A DNA stretch of 64,000 bases, from the NCBI RefSeq assembly GCF_006170445.1, contig NZ_VCNA01000007.1, positions 62,001-126,000 of the forward strand. Direction: 5' to 3'. The first letter of the stretch is position 1; the number at the start of each line of letters is the position of its first letter. Of this stretch, positions 37,148-47,091 are shown in pieces. The notes below the pieces were generated by a model. That model saw only the letters and a list, made by a program, of their open reading frames with translations, ran no database searches and was not told the DNA's origin. Made by a program: the position numbers and the translations under genes. The DNA comes from Brevibacillus dissolubilis (GTDB lineage Bacteria; Bacillota; Bacilli; Brevibacillales; Brevibacillaceae).

Positions 37148-37777
37148 ATGAGTCGTGTATATGTCTTCGACCATCCGCTTATCCAACATAAATTAACACT
37201 GATTCGTGATAAAAATACGGGCACAAAAGAATTCCGTGAACTGGTAGACGAAGTAGCTACCTTGATGGGTTATGAAATCACGCGGGACATGCCGCTTGAA
37301 GAGACCACCATCGAGACACCTGTATGTGAAGCTAAGTCCAAGGTGATCGCCGGTAAAAAGGTGGGTCTGATCCCGATCCTGCGTGCAGGTCTTGGTATGG
37401 TAGACGGCATCCTGAAGCTGATCCCAGCGGCCAAAGTAGGACACATCGGTCTGTACCGTGACCCAGAGACACTCAAGCCGGTAGAATACTACGCCAAGCT
37501 TCCAACCGATATCGAGGAACGTGACCTGATCGTCATCGACCCGATGCTCGCGACTGGCGGTTCTGCAGCAGCAGCGATCCAAGCGCTCAAGAACCGTGGT
37601 GCAAAAAATATGAAGCTGATGTGCCTGATTGCTGCTCCAGAAGGAATCAAAGTGGTGCAGGATGAACACCCTGACGTCGATATTTTCGTAGCAGCTGTAG
37701 ATGAATGCTTAAATGATCATGGTTACATCGTTCCAGGTCTTGGTGACGCAGGCGACCGTCTGTACGGAACGAAGTAG
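37148..37777 (+). CDS. upp: Uracil phosphoribosyltransferase
   Basis: The 209-residue enzyme converts uracil and PRPP to UMP in pyrimidine salvage. It begins [20 protein letters not shown] and has the PRPP site [14 protein letters not shown] (residues about 131-144) and the uracil-binding [12 protein letters not shown] end. The ATG at 37148 after AAGGAGG gives the exact family length; earlier in-frame starts overlap the promoter. It is followed 8 bases later by wecB. Confidence 0.97.
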   Translation: MSRVYVFDHPLIQHKLTLIRDKNTGTKEFRELVDEVATLMGYEITRDMPLEETTIETPVCEAKSKVIAGKKVGLIPILRAGLGMVDGILKLIPAAKVGHIGLYRDPETLKPVEYYAKLPTDIEERDLIVIDPMLATGGSAAAAIQALKNRGAKNMKLMCLIAAPEGIKVVQDEHPDVDIFVAAVDECLNDHGYIVPGLGDAGDRLYGTK

Positions 37778-37785
37778 GGGGCATT

Positions 37786-38943
37786 ATGAAAAAGATTAAG
37801 GTAATGACTGTATTTGGTACGAGACCGGAAGCGATCAAAATGGCTCCACTCGTACATGAATTGGGCAAGCATCCTGAGCAGATCGACTCTGTGGTCTGTG
37901 TAACCGCCCAACATCGTCAAATGCTGGATCAAGTACTGGATATTTTCAAAATCCAACCAGATATCGACCTCAACATCATGCGCGACCGCCAGACCTTGGT
38001 GGGCGTGACGACGCGTGCGCTGGAGAGCCTGGACAATGCGATCAAGGAAAGCCAGCCGGACATCGTTCTGGTGCATGGTGATACGACGACGACCTTCGTG
38101 GCCAGTCTCGCAGCCTTCTACAACCAAGTCGCCATCGGTCACGTAGAAGCGGGTCTGCGCACATGGGACAAGTACTCTCCGTTCCCTGAAGAGATGAACC
38201 GCCAGTTGACCGGCGTCATGGCAGATCTGCATTTTGCTCCGACAGATGGCTCTGCTGACAACCTGCGCCGTGAGAACAAAAAAGAAGAAGCAATCTATAT
38301 CACCGGCAACACCGCTATCGACGCACTGCAGACGACGGTCAATGAAGAGTACCAGCATCCTGTGCTTGAAAAAGTGGCAGGCCAACGTATGGTGCTCATG
38401 ACCGCGCACCGCCGTGAGAATCTGGGTGAGCCGATGCGCCGTATTTTCCGCGCCGTACGCCGTTTGGTAGATGAGCATGCGGATATCGCTGTGGTGTACC
38501 CAGTTCACCTTAATCCAGCGGTACAGGAAGTGGCACAGGAGATTTTGGGCGGCCATGACCGCATCCATCTGATCGAGCCGCTCGATGCGTTTGACTTCCA
38601 TAACTTCGCACGCCGTGCCCACCTGATCCTGACCGACTCCGGCGGGGTGCAGGAGGAAGCTCCTTCCCTCGGCGTACCTGTTCTGGTGCTCCGCGATACG
38701 ACCGAGCGTCCAGAGGGGATCGAGGCAGGTACACTCAAGCTGGCTGGTACAGATGAGGATACCGTGTACCAACTTGCTAACGAGCTGTTGACCGATGAAG
38801 CGGCATATACCCAGATGGCGCAGGCAGCCAATCCATATGGTGACGGACAGGCGTCCCGCCGTATTGTGGAAGCGATTCTGTATCATTTTGGTCTGTCCAG
38901 CGAGCGTCCGGCTCCATTCGTACCGGGAAAAACCAAACAATAA
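37786..38943 (+). CDS. wecB: UDP-N-acetylglucosamine 2-epimerase (non-hydrolysing)
   Basis: The 385-residue enzyme interconverts UDP-GlcNAc and UDP-ManNAc for wall polymers. It begins KVMTVFGTRPEAIKMAPLV, the family hallmark; HVEAGLRTWDKYSPFPEEMN and DSGGVQEEAPSLGVPVLVLR are the active-site segments. It corresponds to B. subtilis MnaA (YvyH), also next to upp. UDP-ManNAc would feed teichoic acid linkage units or the secondary wall polymer that holds SLH proteins, such as the one encoded next. Confidence 0.95.
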   Translation: MKKIKVMTVFGTRPEAIKMAPLVHELGKHPEQIDSVVCVTAQHRQMLDQVLDIFKIQPDIDLNIMRDRQTLVGVTTRALESLDNAIKESQPDIVLVHGDTTTTFVASLAAFYNQVAIGHVEAGLRTWDKYSPFPEEMNRQLTGVMADLHFAPTDGSADNLRRENKKEEAIYITGNTAIDALQTTVNEEYQHPVLEKVAGQRMVLMTAHRRENLGEPMRRIFRAVRRLVDEHADIAVVYPVHLNPAVQEVAQEILGGHDRIHLIEPLDAFDFHNFARRAHLILTDSGGVQEEAPSLGVPVLVLRDTTERPEGIEAGTLKLAGTDEDTVYQLANELLTDEAAYTQMAQAANPYGDGQASRRIVEAILYHFGLSSERPAPFVPGKTKQ

Positions 38944-38964
38944 GAAACAATCTGTTCATATGAA

Positions 38965-38996
38965 GAGAGACGTTGATCACAGCGTCTCTCTTTTTG
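38965..38996 (+). terminator. Terminator after wecB
   Basis: GAGAGACG pairs with CGTCTCTC around a 10-base loop, followed by TTTTTG. Confidence 0.88.
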
Positions 38997-39137
38997 TTTT
39001 ATCGGAAAACCACTTTGTTACCAAATAAAATTTGATAAAAGTACGAAACTTGACAGGTGCACGATGCGTCTAAATAGAATGGTAGAACAGAAAAGAGAGA
39101 CAAAGAGAAATCAGGTAGGGAGAGGAGATTAGACATC

Positions 39138-42100
39138 ATGGGGAAATACTCAGCCAAGGCCATATCTTGGCTCACGGTTGCAGCGCTGGTCTGGGGAATC
39201 CTGTTCCCAGGCATGGCCCAGGTAGCCGAGGCAGCAACGATCGATCCGGTTAAGCTGATCTGGCAGACGCCGATTGCAGAAGGGACGACCCTGTACAAAT
39301 ATACGAAATCATATGGAGGCAAGAACGCTGTCATCTATGTGACCAAAGTAGATTTGAACAACGAATACGTAGAGGTCAAACCGGTCTATGGCACGGGGCA
39401 GAAGCTGACCGAGCGCCAGACCGTCACCAAAATGGCGAACGAAGCAGGCGCGGTCATGGCCGTAAATGCAGACTTTTTCAATACATCTAAAAGAGGTGCA
39501 CCATTCGGAGTTGTCGTAAAAGACGGGGAAACCGTATCCTCGATGGGGCATATTCCGTACTGGTACAGCTTAGGGATTACCAGTGACAAGACCGCTTATA
39601 TCGAGAACTTTGACTTCGCGGGGAAAGTGACGGCACAAGACGGCACGAGCTTTAACCTGCGCGGGATTAATAAAGAAGAGTACATGAGCTCAGCGGGCAA
39701 AAGCCATCAGGACCAGCTGAATCTGTACACGCCGAAGTTTGGCAAGACCAGCTTGGGACCGATCTCCGGCTATAAAAATGTAGTGGAGATCATCTTCGTC
39801 GACGGAGTAGCCAAGGAAGTACGGGTGGACAAGCCTGCCGCGGTGATTCCGTATAACGGCTTTGTGCTGTGGGGTCATGGTGCTGCTGCTACTTACCTGC
39901 TGCAACACGTCAAGGTCGGCTCTACGGTGAAAGTCGATTCCACGACATTGCCGACGGGAAAAGAATGGGAGCAGGTCATCGGCGGACACCTGATGCTCGT
40001 CAATGAGGGTAAGCCGATCACCAATTTTACCGTGGACAGCTATATCTTAAACAACAATGCGCGTACCGCTGTCGGGACATCTCAGGACGGCAAGACGCTC
40101 TATATCGTAAGCATTGACCATGGGACAGAAAGCCGTGGAGTATCCTTGCCGGAGCTGGCTTATCTGATGGTCGAGCTGGGAGCTTACCGGGCATCCAACT
40201 TTGACGGAGGTGGTTCGACTACCCTGTCGGCCCGCATGCTTGGGGACACGCAAGCCAAGCTGATCAACCGTCCAAAAGACGACGGCTACGAGCGTCGTGT
40301 ACCTACCGGATTGGCCGTATTCAACACCGCACCGGCGGGGGCTTTGGGCGGCTTCCAGATTACCGGCAACACCGAAGTGCTGCTCGGTCAGACGACTACA
40401 TTTGGAACCAAAGCCTATGATGTTCACTACAATCCGTACGTAATCAAGCCGGGTGAAATCGAGTGGCAGGCAGCTGTCAGTGATACCGGAACATTTACCA
40501 ATCATCTATTTACCGCACTCAAACCAGGCAAGACCACGGTCACTGCACGAGTGGGGGGCATTGCTCAGTCACGTGAAATCAATGTCATCAGCGGCAGTGA
40601 AGTGCAGCAGGTGCTGGTATCTCCATCTGCCATCAATCTGGGCAAAGGGCAGACCATCACTCTCGATGTGAAGGTGAAGACGAAAAAGGGTCAGACGATT
40701 CAGGCGACCCCGCTCAGTGTCACGCTGAACCCTGCTTCACAGCTGATCACCACCAATGACAAGCTGCAAGTGACTGCAGGCAATCAAGAAGGCAAAACCA
40801 GCCTGACTGTCTCCTACGATGGCGTGAACACAACCGTTCCAGTCAACATCGGGGGGACCGAACAGCCATGGCTGACTTTTGACAATATGGCGGGGATGAA
40901 CTATACCTCCAACTATGAGGAACTGAAAGGCAAAGGCTCCTTCACCGCAGTCAGCGGAGCGGGCGAACAAGTCTACCGCACGGCGAAGGCAGCCAAGCTT
41001 GTCTATGATTTTAACGGAGCACCAACCAACGAAATCCGCATCACATATGGCCGTCTCGGGGAAAAACCGCAGGCGATCCCAGGGCAGCCATTTGGTCTTG
41101 GACTGTGGGTCTACGGTGATAACAGCAACCACTGGCTCCGTGCCGAAGTGGTCGATTCCAAAGGCAAAACCCACTACGTCGATCTCGCCAAGGAGATCAA
41201 CTGGACAGGCTGGAAGGAAGTACGCGGCTATTTCCCTGCTGAAGCCGTCTATCCGCTCCAACTTCGCAGTATCTATGTAGTCAATGCAGTGGAAGGCACA
41301 GAGAACCGCCCGGAAAAAGGCACACTCTATTTTGATGAGGCTTTCCTGCTTCTTCCGTACAATGCAGCCAACATCCCGGCGGGCAAAGATGTGACTGCCG
41401 CACAGCCGGGCAAGATGTCGCTTGGCTACGAGCTTGACCTTGGCTATTCCTTTGTCAAAGCAGCTACGTTCCTCGATAAAGCCCGCATCGATGTGAATGC
41501 GATGGTCGGCACCCAATTGCCGGGATATGTACCTGCTGATTATTCATTTACCGTCAAGCCTGTCGCACTGAAGCCAGGACAAACCGACCAGATTGCGACT
41601 ACACCGGCGGTCATGACCCTGACTCCGAAAAAATGGTCGGCAGGCAAAGGGATCGGACTCCTCTATGTCAACGAAGCCAACCAGACTTATGATGCGCTGG
41701 AAGGTCAGATGGATGAGAAGCGCAACTGGCACTATGCAATCAATGCCTATGGCACGTATATCCCGTACTATCTGGATAAACCAAAGGATGTACCGTTCTT
41801 AGACATCATCAATCACCCGGCCAAAACGGAAATCATGGCGATGTACAACGCAGGCTCTGTCAAAGGTCTGGAAGCCGACATCTTCGGCCCGGAAGTGGCA
41901 CTCACCCGTGCACAGTATGTAACGTTGCTTGCCCGTGTGTTCAACTGGGAGCTTCCGAGCAAGCCGTCTTTACCTTTTAAAGACGCAGTTCCAGCCTATG
42001 CGCAAGGTGCTGTCCAAGTAGCGATCTCCAAAGGACTGGTCAAAGGCTACCCGGACAAAACCTTCCGTCCTGACCAAAAGGTAACCCGTGCGGAAGCGGC

Positions 42101-42305
42101 TGCGATCCTCGACCGCGTGCTCAAGAAAACCGCCCAGCCAAAAGAAAAGCTGGCTGACAAAACGCAATGGCCGTCTTGGGCGGCTGGCTCGATCAACAAC
42201 ATCGTCGGCTTGGGACTGATGGACTCAGTTGACGGTAAGTTCCTGCCGAATCAGCCAACGACCCGTGCTGTGTTCGTCGTAGCGCTTTACCGGACGAAAA
42301 AATAA
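39138..42305 (+). CDS. SLH-anchored surface protein with phosphodiester glycosidase (NAGPA-like) domain
   Basis: The 1055-residue protein has a signal peptide (cleavage near AEAAT, residue 32). Residues about 85-400 are a NAGPA/phosphodiester-glycosidase domain (VMAVNADFFNTSKRGAPFGV, LYIVSIDHGTESRGVSLPEL, RASNFDGGGSTTLSARML). Next come Ig-like domains (about 405-570), a carbohydrate-binding-like beta domain (about 575-750), a linker domain, and three SLH domains (about 885-1055, for example KGLVKGYPDKTFRPDQKVTR) that hold it to pyruvylated wall polymer. It may trim GlcNAc-phosphodiester from exopolysaccharide or wall polymer. A TTGACA at 39050 with TAGAAT at 39075 (19-base spacer) is a possible promoter. 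Confidence 0.88.
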   Translation: MGKYSAKAISWLTVAALVWGILFPGMAQVAEAATIDPVKLIWQTPIAEGTTLYKYTKSYGGKNAVIYVTKVDLNNEYVEVKPVYGTGQKLTERQTVTKMANEAGAVMAVNADFFNTSKRGAPFGVVVKDGETVSSMGHIPYWYSLGITSDKTAYIENFDFAGKVTAQDGTSFNLRGINKEEYMSSAGKSHQDQLNLYTPKFGKTSLGPISGYKNVVEIIFVDGVAKEVRVDKPAAVIPYNGFVLWGHGAAATYLLQHVKVGSTVKVDSTTLPTGKEWEQVIGGHLMLVNEGKPITNFTVDSYILNNNARTAVGTSQDGKTLYIVSIDHGTESRGVSLPELAYLMVELGAYRASNFDGGGSTTLSARMLGDTQAKLINRPKDDGYERRVPTGLAVFNTAPAGALGGFQITGNTEVLLGQTTTFGTKAYDVHYNPYVIKPGEIEWQAAVSDTGTFTNHLFTALKPGKTTVTARVGGIAQSREINVISGSEVQQVLVSPSAINLGKGQTITLDVKVKTKKGQTIQATPLSVTLNPASQLITTNDKLQVTAGNQEGKTSLTVSYDGVNTTVPVNIGGTEQPWLTFDNMAGMNYTSNYEELKGKGSFTAVSGAGEQVYRTAKAAKLVYDFNGAPTNEIRITYGRLGEKPQAIPGQPFGLGLWVYGDNSNHWLRAEVVDSKGKTHYVDLAKEINWTGWKEVRGYFPAEAVYPLQLRSIYVVNAVEGTENRPEKGTLYFDEAFLLLPYNAANIPAGKDVTAAQPGKMSLGYELDLGYSFVKAATFLDKARIDVNAMVGTQLPGYVPADYSFTVKPVALKPGQTDQIATTPAVMTLTPKKWSAGKGIGLLYVNEANQTYDALEGQMDEKRNWHYAINAYGTYIPYYLDKPKDVPFLDIINHPAKTEIMAMYNAGSVKGLEADIFGPEVALTRAQYVTLLARVFNWELPSKPSLPFKDAVPAYAQGAVQVAISKGLVKGYPDKTFRPDQKVTRAEAAAILDRVLKKTAQPKEKLADKTQWPSWAAGSINNIVGLGLMDSVDGKFLPNQPTTRAVFVVALYRTKK

Positions 42306-42316
42306 TAGATGCTGTA

Positions 42317-42355
42317 AAAACCCACCGTGGGCTTCTGCCGGATGCGGTGGGTTTT
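42317..42355 (+). terminator. Terminator after the SLH protein gene
   Basis: AAAACCCACCG pairs perfectly with CGGTGGGTTTT around a 17-base loop; the T run is part of the stem. Confidence 0.8.
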
Positions 42356-42395
42356 GTACAATAGAGACAGATCAGGGAAGATGGGGGATGGAACC

Positions 42396-43076
42396 GTGAT
42401 AAAAGCATTGGTGTTTGATTTTGACGGAACGATCATGGATACCGAGAGCCAAGATCATCTGGTGCTGGGCGAGATCTATCGGGAGCACGGACAGGAGCTG
42501 ACCGACGATATATGGAAGAGATGCATCGGCGTGAGCATCAAATTGTTTGATCCGCTGAAGCATCTGCAAACCCTCACCGCTCAGGAGCTGGACTATGATG
42601 AATTGCGGAAGCGTTACCGGGAACGGATTCTTAAGCTGTTGGAACATGAGCAGCCATTGCCGGGTGTGGTCGATTATCTGAAGCGGGCCAAGGAATTGGG
42701 GTTAAAACTCGGCGTTGCTACCAGTTCCCCGCGTGATTGGGTGACCCTGCATCTGACCCATACAGGATTGATCGACACCTTTGACTGTATCTTCACTGCC
42801 AGCGAGGTGGAGCGGGTCAAGCCAGAGCCGGATCTGTATCTGCGCGCGGTCGAGGCGTTGGGTGTGGAGCCGCATGAGGCGATTGCTTTTGAAGATACAC
42901 CGACAGGCACCTTGGCAGCCAAGCGTGCCGGGCTGTACTGTGTGAGCATTCCAGGTGAAGTGACGAAGCACCTCGAATTCACGCCGCACGATCTGTCACT
43001 AGAATCACTCGCACAGATGACACTCGATGAGCTGATCGCCAAGCTGACCGAACAAGGGGGACCTTCTGTTGAGTAA
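42396..43076 (+). CDS. HAD-superfamily hydrolase, beta-phosphoglucomutase-like
   Basis: The 226-residue protein has HAD motif I FDFDGTIMDTES near the N-terminus, a helical cap (residues about 17-85), motif II ATSSPR, motif III KPEPDLY and motif IV FEDTPTG. This is the subfamily of phosphoglycolate phosphatase and beta-phosphoglucomutase; the substrate cannot be named. I chose GTG 42396, 8 bases after GGGGG. It overlaps the DUF1284 gene by 8 bases. Confidence 0.85.
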   Translation: MIKALVFDFDGTIMDTESQDHLVLGEIYREHGQELTDDIWKRCIGVSIKLFDPLKHLQTLTAQELDYDELRKRYRERILKLLEHEQPLPGVVDYLKRAKELGLKLGVATSSPRDWVTLHLTHTGLIDTFDCIFTASEVERVKPEPDLYLRAVEALGVEPHEAIAFEDTPTGTLAAKRAGLYCVSIPGEVTKHLEFTPHDLSLESLAQMTLDELIAKLTEQGGPSVE

Positions 43077-43521
43077 TCCAGTAACGAATAGGGAAGAAAA
43101 AGTCATTCTCCGCGGTCATCATCTTCTCTGTGTCCACGGTTTTAAAGGAATGGGCTACAGTCCCGAATTCGTCGCCAAGATGACCGATGTCGTCAGCAAG
43201 ATCCGTGATGACGGGCAAGATTTCCCGATCCAAGTGGTGCAGGGCTTCGATATGACCTGTATGGTCTGCCCCAACAAAGGCCCGGAAAAGTGCGAAGCGA
43301 ATGGCGATTCAGAAGCCCATGTACAGACGATGGACGGCAATGTCATCCGTCACCTGAGCCTAGAGGCAGGCGGAGAGTATCTCAAATCCGATCTGATCGC
43401 ACTCACCCAGCAAAAAGTCGTCCCAGACGATCTCGACCACCTCTGCGAAGGCTGCTCATGGCTGCCGATGGGTGTATGTAAAGAAGGGATTGCTCTGTTA
43501 AAAGAAAAACGTTCGTTCTAG
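43069..43521 (+). CDS. DUF1284 domain protein, possible metal or Fe-S protein
   Basis: The 150-residue protein matches DUF1284 (LRGHHLLCVHGFKGMGYSPE at residues about 14-33). It has several cysteines in pairs: CMVCPNK, KCEANG, and LCEGCSWLPMGVC, which suggests a bound metal or iron-sulfur cluster. Function unknown. TTG start at 43069 overlaps the end of the HAD gene and follows AAGGGGGAC, so the pair is cotranslated. Confidence 0.8.
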   Translation: MSNPVTNREEKVILRGHHLLCVHGFKGMGYSPEFVAKMTDVVSKIRDDGQDFPIQVVQGFDMTCMVCPNKGPEKCEANGDSEAHVQTMDGNVIRHLSLEAGGEYLKSDLIALTQQKVVPDDLDHLCEGCSWLPMGVCKEGIALLKEKRSF

Positions 43522-43547
43522 TACCCAATCCTATACATGCACAAGAC

Positions 43548-43594
43548 AACCCGCTATCCGACTTATTACTCGTCCGGATAGCGGGTTATTTTTA
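43548..43594 (+). terminator. Terminator after the DUF1284 gene
   Basis: AACCCGCTATCCG pairs perfectly with CGGATAGCGGGTT around a 14-base loop, followed by ATTTTTATT. Confidence 0.93.
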
Positions 43595-43638
43595 TTGTCT
43601 TTTTTCTTTTGTTTTTGTAGCTGAGTTGGCCCCAGCCA

Positions 43639-43724
43639 AGAGAGTGAGGATGATCTGTTTGTAAGAAGACCGGCCGAACGAAGAGAGGGAAAGGCGACTG
43701 GAAAACAGATCATCCTCACTCTCT
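43639..43724. repeat. 22-bp perfect inverted repeat with 42-base loop
   Basis: The arm 43639-43660 (AGAGAGTGAGGATGATCTG plus TTT) is the exact reverse complement of 43703-43724. It lies in the 365-base gap between the DUF1284 gene and bioA, after a terminator and before the biotin operator. No T run follows and no open reading frame lies inside. It could be a miniature mobile element or a long RNA hairpin; no second copy was noticed in the window. Confidence 0.8.
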
Positions 43725-43797
43725 CCCCTTCGAACAACGCTCAAAAAAACAGCAACAGGAAACGTTTACCTATTAGCAATAGTTGTGATACAATTTG

Positions 43798-43837
43798 TTT
43801 ACCCAATAAGTAAACCTAGTTAACATATTAGGTTTAC
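43798..43837. promoter_or_regulatory. BirA-type biotin operator over the bioA promoter
   Basis: GTAAACC (43810-43816), 14 bases, GGTTTAC (43831-43837) is the classic two-half-site arrangement of biotin repressor BirA. A -10-like TAACAT (43821-43826) lies in its centre with -35-like TTTACC (43798-43803) 17 bases upstream, so bound BirA would block polymerase. Two further GTTTACC half-sites lie at 43764-43770 and 43797-43803. Confidence 0.8.
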
Positions 43838-43886
43838 TAAACAACTTACACTTAGCTCAAACCCATCGGCAAGGAGGATCAGTTCA

Positions 43887-45284
43887 TTGACACTTACGTA
43901 TGACGAGTTGGCACAGAAGAACAAGCAATTTCTGTGGCATCCCTTTACCCAGATGCAAGACTACCTCGAATCCGATCCGTTGATCATCGAGCGTGGCGAA
44001 GGTATCAAGCTGATCGATGTGAATGGCAAGGAGTACTATGACGCCTTTTCATCCGTCTGGCTCAACGTCCACGGCCACAATGTTGCTGAATTGAACCAAG
44101 CGATCATGGACCAATTGCAAAAGGTGGCACACTCCACGCTGCTTGGCATGGCGAATGTACCTGCCATCCAACTGGCCGAAAAGCTGGTCGAGATCACTCC
44201 CGAAGGTCTCAACAAGGTCTTCTACTCTGACTGCGGGGCCACAGCTGTCGAGATCGCCCTCAAGATGGCGTACCAATACTGGCACAACCGCGGCTTTACG
44301 AATAAGAAATCATTTATCACGATGGACAATGCCTATCATGGAGATACCATCGGGGCGGTCAGCGTAGGGGCGATCCCGCTCTACCACCGACTTTTTAAGG
44401 CATTATTGTTCCAATCTCATACGATTCCGTATCCATACCCGTACCGCCATCCAGACGGGGAAGACCCAGTGGAGGCGATGCTTGCCAAGCTGGAAGCTCT
44501 TTTGCAGGAAAAATCAGAAGAGATCGTTGGTTTGATTGTAGAGCCGATCGTCCAAGGCGCGGCGGGCATGATCGTGATGCCGGAGGGTTGCCTGCGCCGT
44601 GTCGCTGATCTGTTGAAAAAATACGACGTGCTCCTGATCGTGGATGAAGTGGCGACGGGGTTTGGCCGTACTGGCAAGATGTTTGCCTGCGAGCATGAAG
44701 GGGTGACGCCTGATCTGATGGCGGTTGCCAAGGGGATCACAGCAGGGTACCTGCCGCTTGCCGCGACACTGACGACCGATGAGGTGTATGGTGCATTTTT
44801 GGCCCCGTATGAGGAGCAGAAGACCTTTTTCCACGGGCACTCCTACTGCGGCAATCAGCTTGGCTGTGCGGTCGCGCTGGAGAATCTGAAGCTGTACGAC
44901 AAGCTCAATCTCGTCGAAGAGGTGGCCCGCAAAGCGGAGGCGATCGAGCCAGTGCTCTCAGAGCTGCTCACCTACAAGCATGTCGGCGATATCCGGCAAA
45001 AAGGTCTGATGATCGGCATCGAGCTGGTCGCAGATCAAGCGACTAAAGAGGAGTACCACTGGAATGACCGCATCGGTGTCCGGGTCACACAGGTTGCTCG
45101 GGAAAAGGGGCTTCTGACCCGCCCGCTCGGCAACATCATCGTGCTGATCCCGCCGCTGGTCAGTACCGTGGAGGAGCTGACCGATATGATCCGCATCATC
45201 GGGGAAGCGATCCGCGAAGTGACCGAGGGAGCCGTAACTACTGTTCATGGGGAAAAAACCTTACAAGGATCAGATGCCACATGA
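43887..45284 (+). CDS. bioA: Adenosylmethionine-8-amino-7-oxononanoate aminotransferase
   Basis: The 465-residue PLP enzyme converts KAPA to DAPA in biotin synthesis. It starts with the BioA-type [13 protein letters not shown], has the PLP lysine K282 in [14 protein letters not shown], and the [11 protein letters not shown] loop. The amino donor (SAM or, in some Bacilli, lysine) cannot be told safely from sequence. TTG start at 43887 after AAGGAGG. It overlaps bioD by 4 bases and leads the operon under the BirA operator. Confidence 0.95.
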   Translation: MTLTYDELAQKNKQFLWHPFTQMQDYLESDPLIIERGEGIKLIDVNGKEYYDAFSSVWLNVHGHNVAELNQAIMDQLQKVAHSTLLGMANVPAIQLAEKLVEITPEGLNKVFYSDCGATAVEIALKMAYQYWHNRGFTNKKSFITMDNAYHGDTIGAVSVGAIPLYHRLFKALLFQSHTIPYPYPYRHPDGEDPVEAMLAKLEALLQEKSEEIVGLIVEPIVQGAAGMIVMPEGCLRRVADLLKKYDVLLIVDEVATGFGRTGKMFACEHEGVTPDLMAVAKGITAGYLPLAATLTTDEVYGAFLAPYEEQKTFFHGHSYCGNQLGCAVALENLKLYDKLNLVEEVARKAEAIEPVLSELLTYKHVGDIRQKGLMIGIELVADQATKEEYHWNDRIGVRVTQVAREKGLLTRPLGNIIVLIPPLVSTVEELTDMIRIIGEAIREVTEGAVTTVHGEKTLQGSDAT

Positions 45285-45994
45285 AGCGCGGCCTTTTTAT
45301 CACGGCAACAGACACAGGGGTAGGCAAGACTGTGATCACAGCAGGTCTTGCCGCAGCCTTGCTGGCCGAGGGGCTCGATATCGGCATCTGGAAGCCTGTC
45401 CAATCGGGCCATCTCTCCAATGATCCGGAGAGCGACGGATACAGACTGAGCACCTGCTCAGGAGTGACCGATTCCCCGGAGGTGATCGCACCGCTTGCTT
45501 TTCCCCAGCCGCTTACCCCGTCGCTTGCCGCCGCCAAAGCAGGTGTCACCCTGACGATGGAGGGCATCATCGAGGCTGGCCGTCCTGTGATGGACAGTCA
45601 TGAGTACATAGTGGTCGAAGGGGCAGGCGGTCTCGCTGTTCCCCTGACCGAAACAGAGCTGGTGATCGATCTCGCAGCTCAGTTTCAGATGCCGCTGATC
45701 ATCGTCGCCCGTCCGGGTCTTGGGACGATCAACCACACGCTCCTGTCGTTGGCCTATGCACGGCAACGGGGTATTCCCATCGTCGGTGTGATCCTCAATG
45801 GATACCGGGACGAAGACGCCTATCACGATGAGAGCCTGCTGACCAATGCCGAAATGATCGCGCGTTTCGGTCAAGTCGAGATCCTGGGACGTTTTCCGTA
45901 TCTTCCTGAACCTATCCAGCCGGCTGACCTGCTTACTGCCATCCGAGAGCATATCCAAGTGGATACCGTCAGCCGCTGGTTAAAAGGTATATAA
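45281..45994 (+). CDS. bioD: Dethiobiotin synthetase
   Basis: The 237-residue enzyme closes the ureido ring of dethiobiotin from DAPA, CO2 and ATP. It begins [20 protein letters not shown], which holds the P-loop (TDTGVGKT), and has KPVQSG and [12 protein letters not shown]. The ATG overlaps the bioA stop (ATGA), so translation is coupled. Confidence 0.95.
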   Translation: MKRGLFITATDTGVGKTVITAGLAAALLAEGLDIGIWKPVQSGHLSNDPESDGYRLSTCSGVTDSPEVIAPLAFPQPLTPSLAAAKAGVTLTMEGIIEAGRPVMDSHEYIVVEGAGGLAVPLTETELVIDLAAQFQMPLIIVARPGLGTINHTLLSLAYARQRGIPIVGVILNGYRDEDAYHDESLLTNAEMIARFGQVEILGRFPYLPEPIQPADLLTAIREHIQVDTVSRWLKGI

Positions 45995-46021
45995 ATTCTA
46001 TCTATATAAGGAGAGAACACA

Positions 46022-47074
46022 ATGAGCACACAAACTGTCGCAACACCAAACTGGATGACTTACGCTGACAAAGCGATCAATGGCGAACTGATCACCATGG
46101 AAGAGGGCCTCGCACTGCTTAACGCCGACAATGACGAGGTACTGCCGATCCTCCAGGCTGCCTTTAAGGTCCGCAAGCACTACTACGGCAAAAAGGTAAA
46201 GCTCAACATGATCATCAATGCGAAAAGCGGTCTTTGCCCGGAAGACTGTGGCTACTGTTCCCAGTCCATCGTCTCCACCGCTCCTGTGAAAAAATACTCC
46301 ATGCTCGATAAAGAAACCCTCCTCGCCGGCGCCCGCGAAGCAATGAACCGCAAAGCCGGAACCTACTGCATCGTAGCCTCCGGTAAAGGCCCAACCGACA
46401 AAGAACTTGACCAAGTCGTCGAAGCGGTAAAAGAAATCCGTGACACCATGCAGCTCAAAATCTGTGCATGCCTCGGCATCCTCAAAGACGGTCAGGCTGA
46501 ACGCCTTGCCGAAGCAGGGGTACACCGCTACAACCACAACATCAACACCAGCCGTGCCAACTACGATTCCATCACCACCACCCACACCTATGACCAACGT
46601 GTCGAGACCGTGAAAAAAGCAAAAGCAATGGGCATGTCTCCATGCTCCGGTGTCATCATCGGCATGGGTGAAAGCCAACAGGAAATCATCGAAATGGGGT
46701 ACCAGCTGCGTGAGATCGACGCGGACTCCATCCCGGTCAACTTCCTCAATGCAATCCCAGGTACTCCGCTCGAAAACCAAGGCCGTACTGAACCGCTCTA
46801 CGCGCTCAAAGTACTCGCCCTGTTCCGCTTTATCAACCCATCCAAAGAAATCCGCGTAGCAGGCGGCCGCGAAGTCAACCTCCGCACCCTGCAGCCAATG
46901 GCCCTCTATGCAGTCAACTCCGTCTTCGTCGGTGACTACCTGACCACAGAAGGACAAGATGTGAGCCTCGACCACAAAATGATCGAAGACCTCGGCTTCG
47001 AGATCGAGCTGAACGCGTTGGAGGATTCCTGCTGTTCTACCGAATCTTCCACCGAAGAGTGCGTCTCGCAATAA
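46022..47074 (+). CDS. bioB: Biotin synthase
   Basis: The 350-residue radical SAM enzyme inserts sulfur into dethiobiotin. The [4Fe-4S] cysteines are C72, C76 and C79 in CPEDCGYCSQS; KICACLGIL, YNHNINTS and the arginine of AGGREVNLR are cluster or substrate residues. The tail is Cys/Ser-rich (DSCCSTESSTEECVSQ), longer than in many homologues. ATG after AAGGAGAG. Confidence 0.96.
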   Translation: MSTQTVATPNWMTYADKAINGELITMEEGLALLNADNDEVLPILQAAFKVRKHYYGKKVKLNMIINAKSGLCPEDCGYCSQSIVSTAPVKKYSMLDKETLLAGAREAMNRKAGTYCIVASGKGPTDKELDQVVEAVKEIRDTMQLKICACLGILKDGQAERLAEAGVHRYNHNINTSRANYDSITTTHTYDQRVETVKKAKAMGMSPCSGVIIGMGESQQEIIEMGYQLREIDADSIPVNFLNAIPGTPLENQGRTEPLYALKVLALFRFINPSKEIRVAGGREVNLRTLQPMALYAVNSVFVGDYLTTEGQDVSLDHKMIEDLGFEIELNALEDSCCSTESSTEECVSQ

Positions 47075-47091
47075 AAGGAGCGCGAACAATC

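Noticed and set aside
42327-42395. Upstream start of the HAD gene at 42327
   Set aside because: It lies inside the preceding terminator and has no ribosome site; GTG 42396 is well placed.
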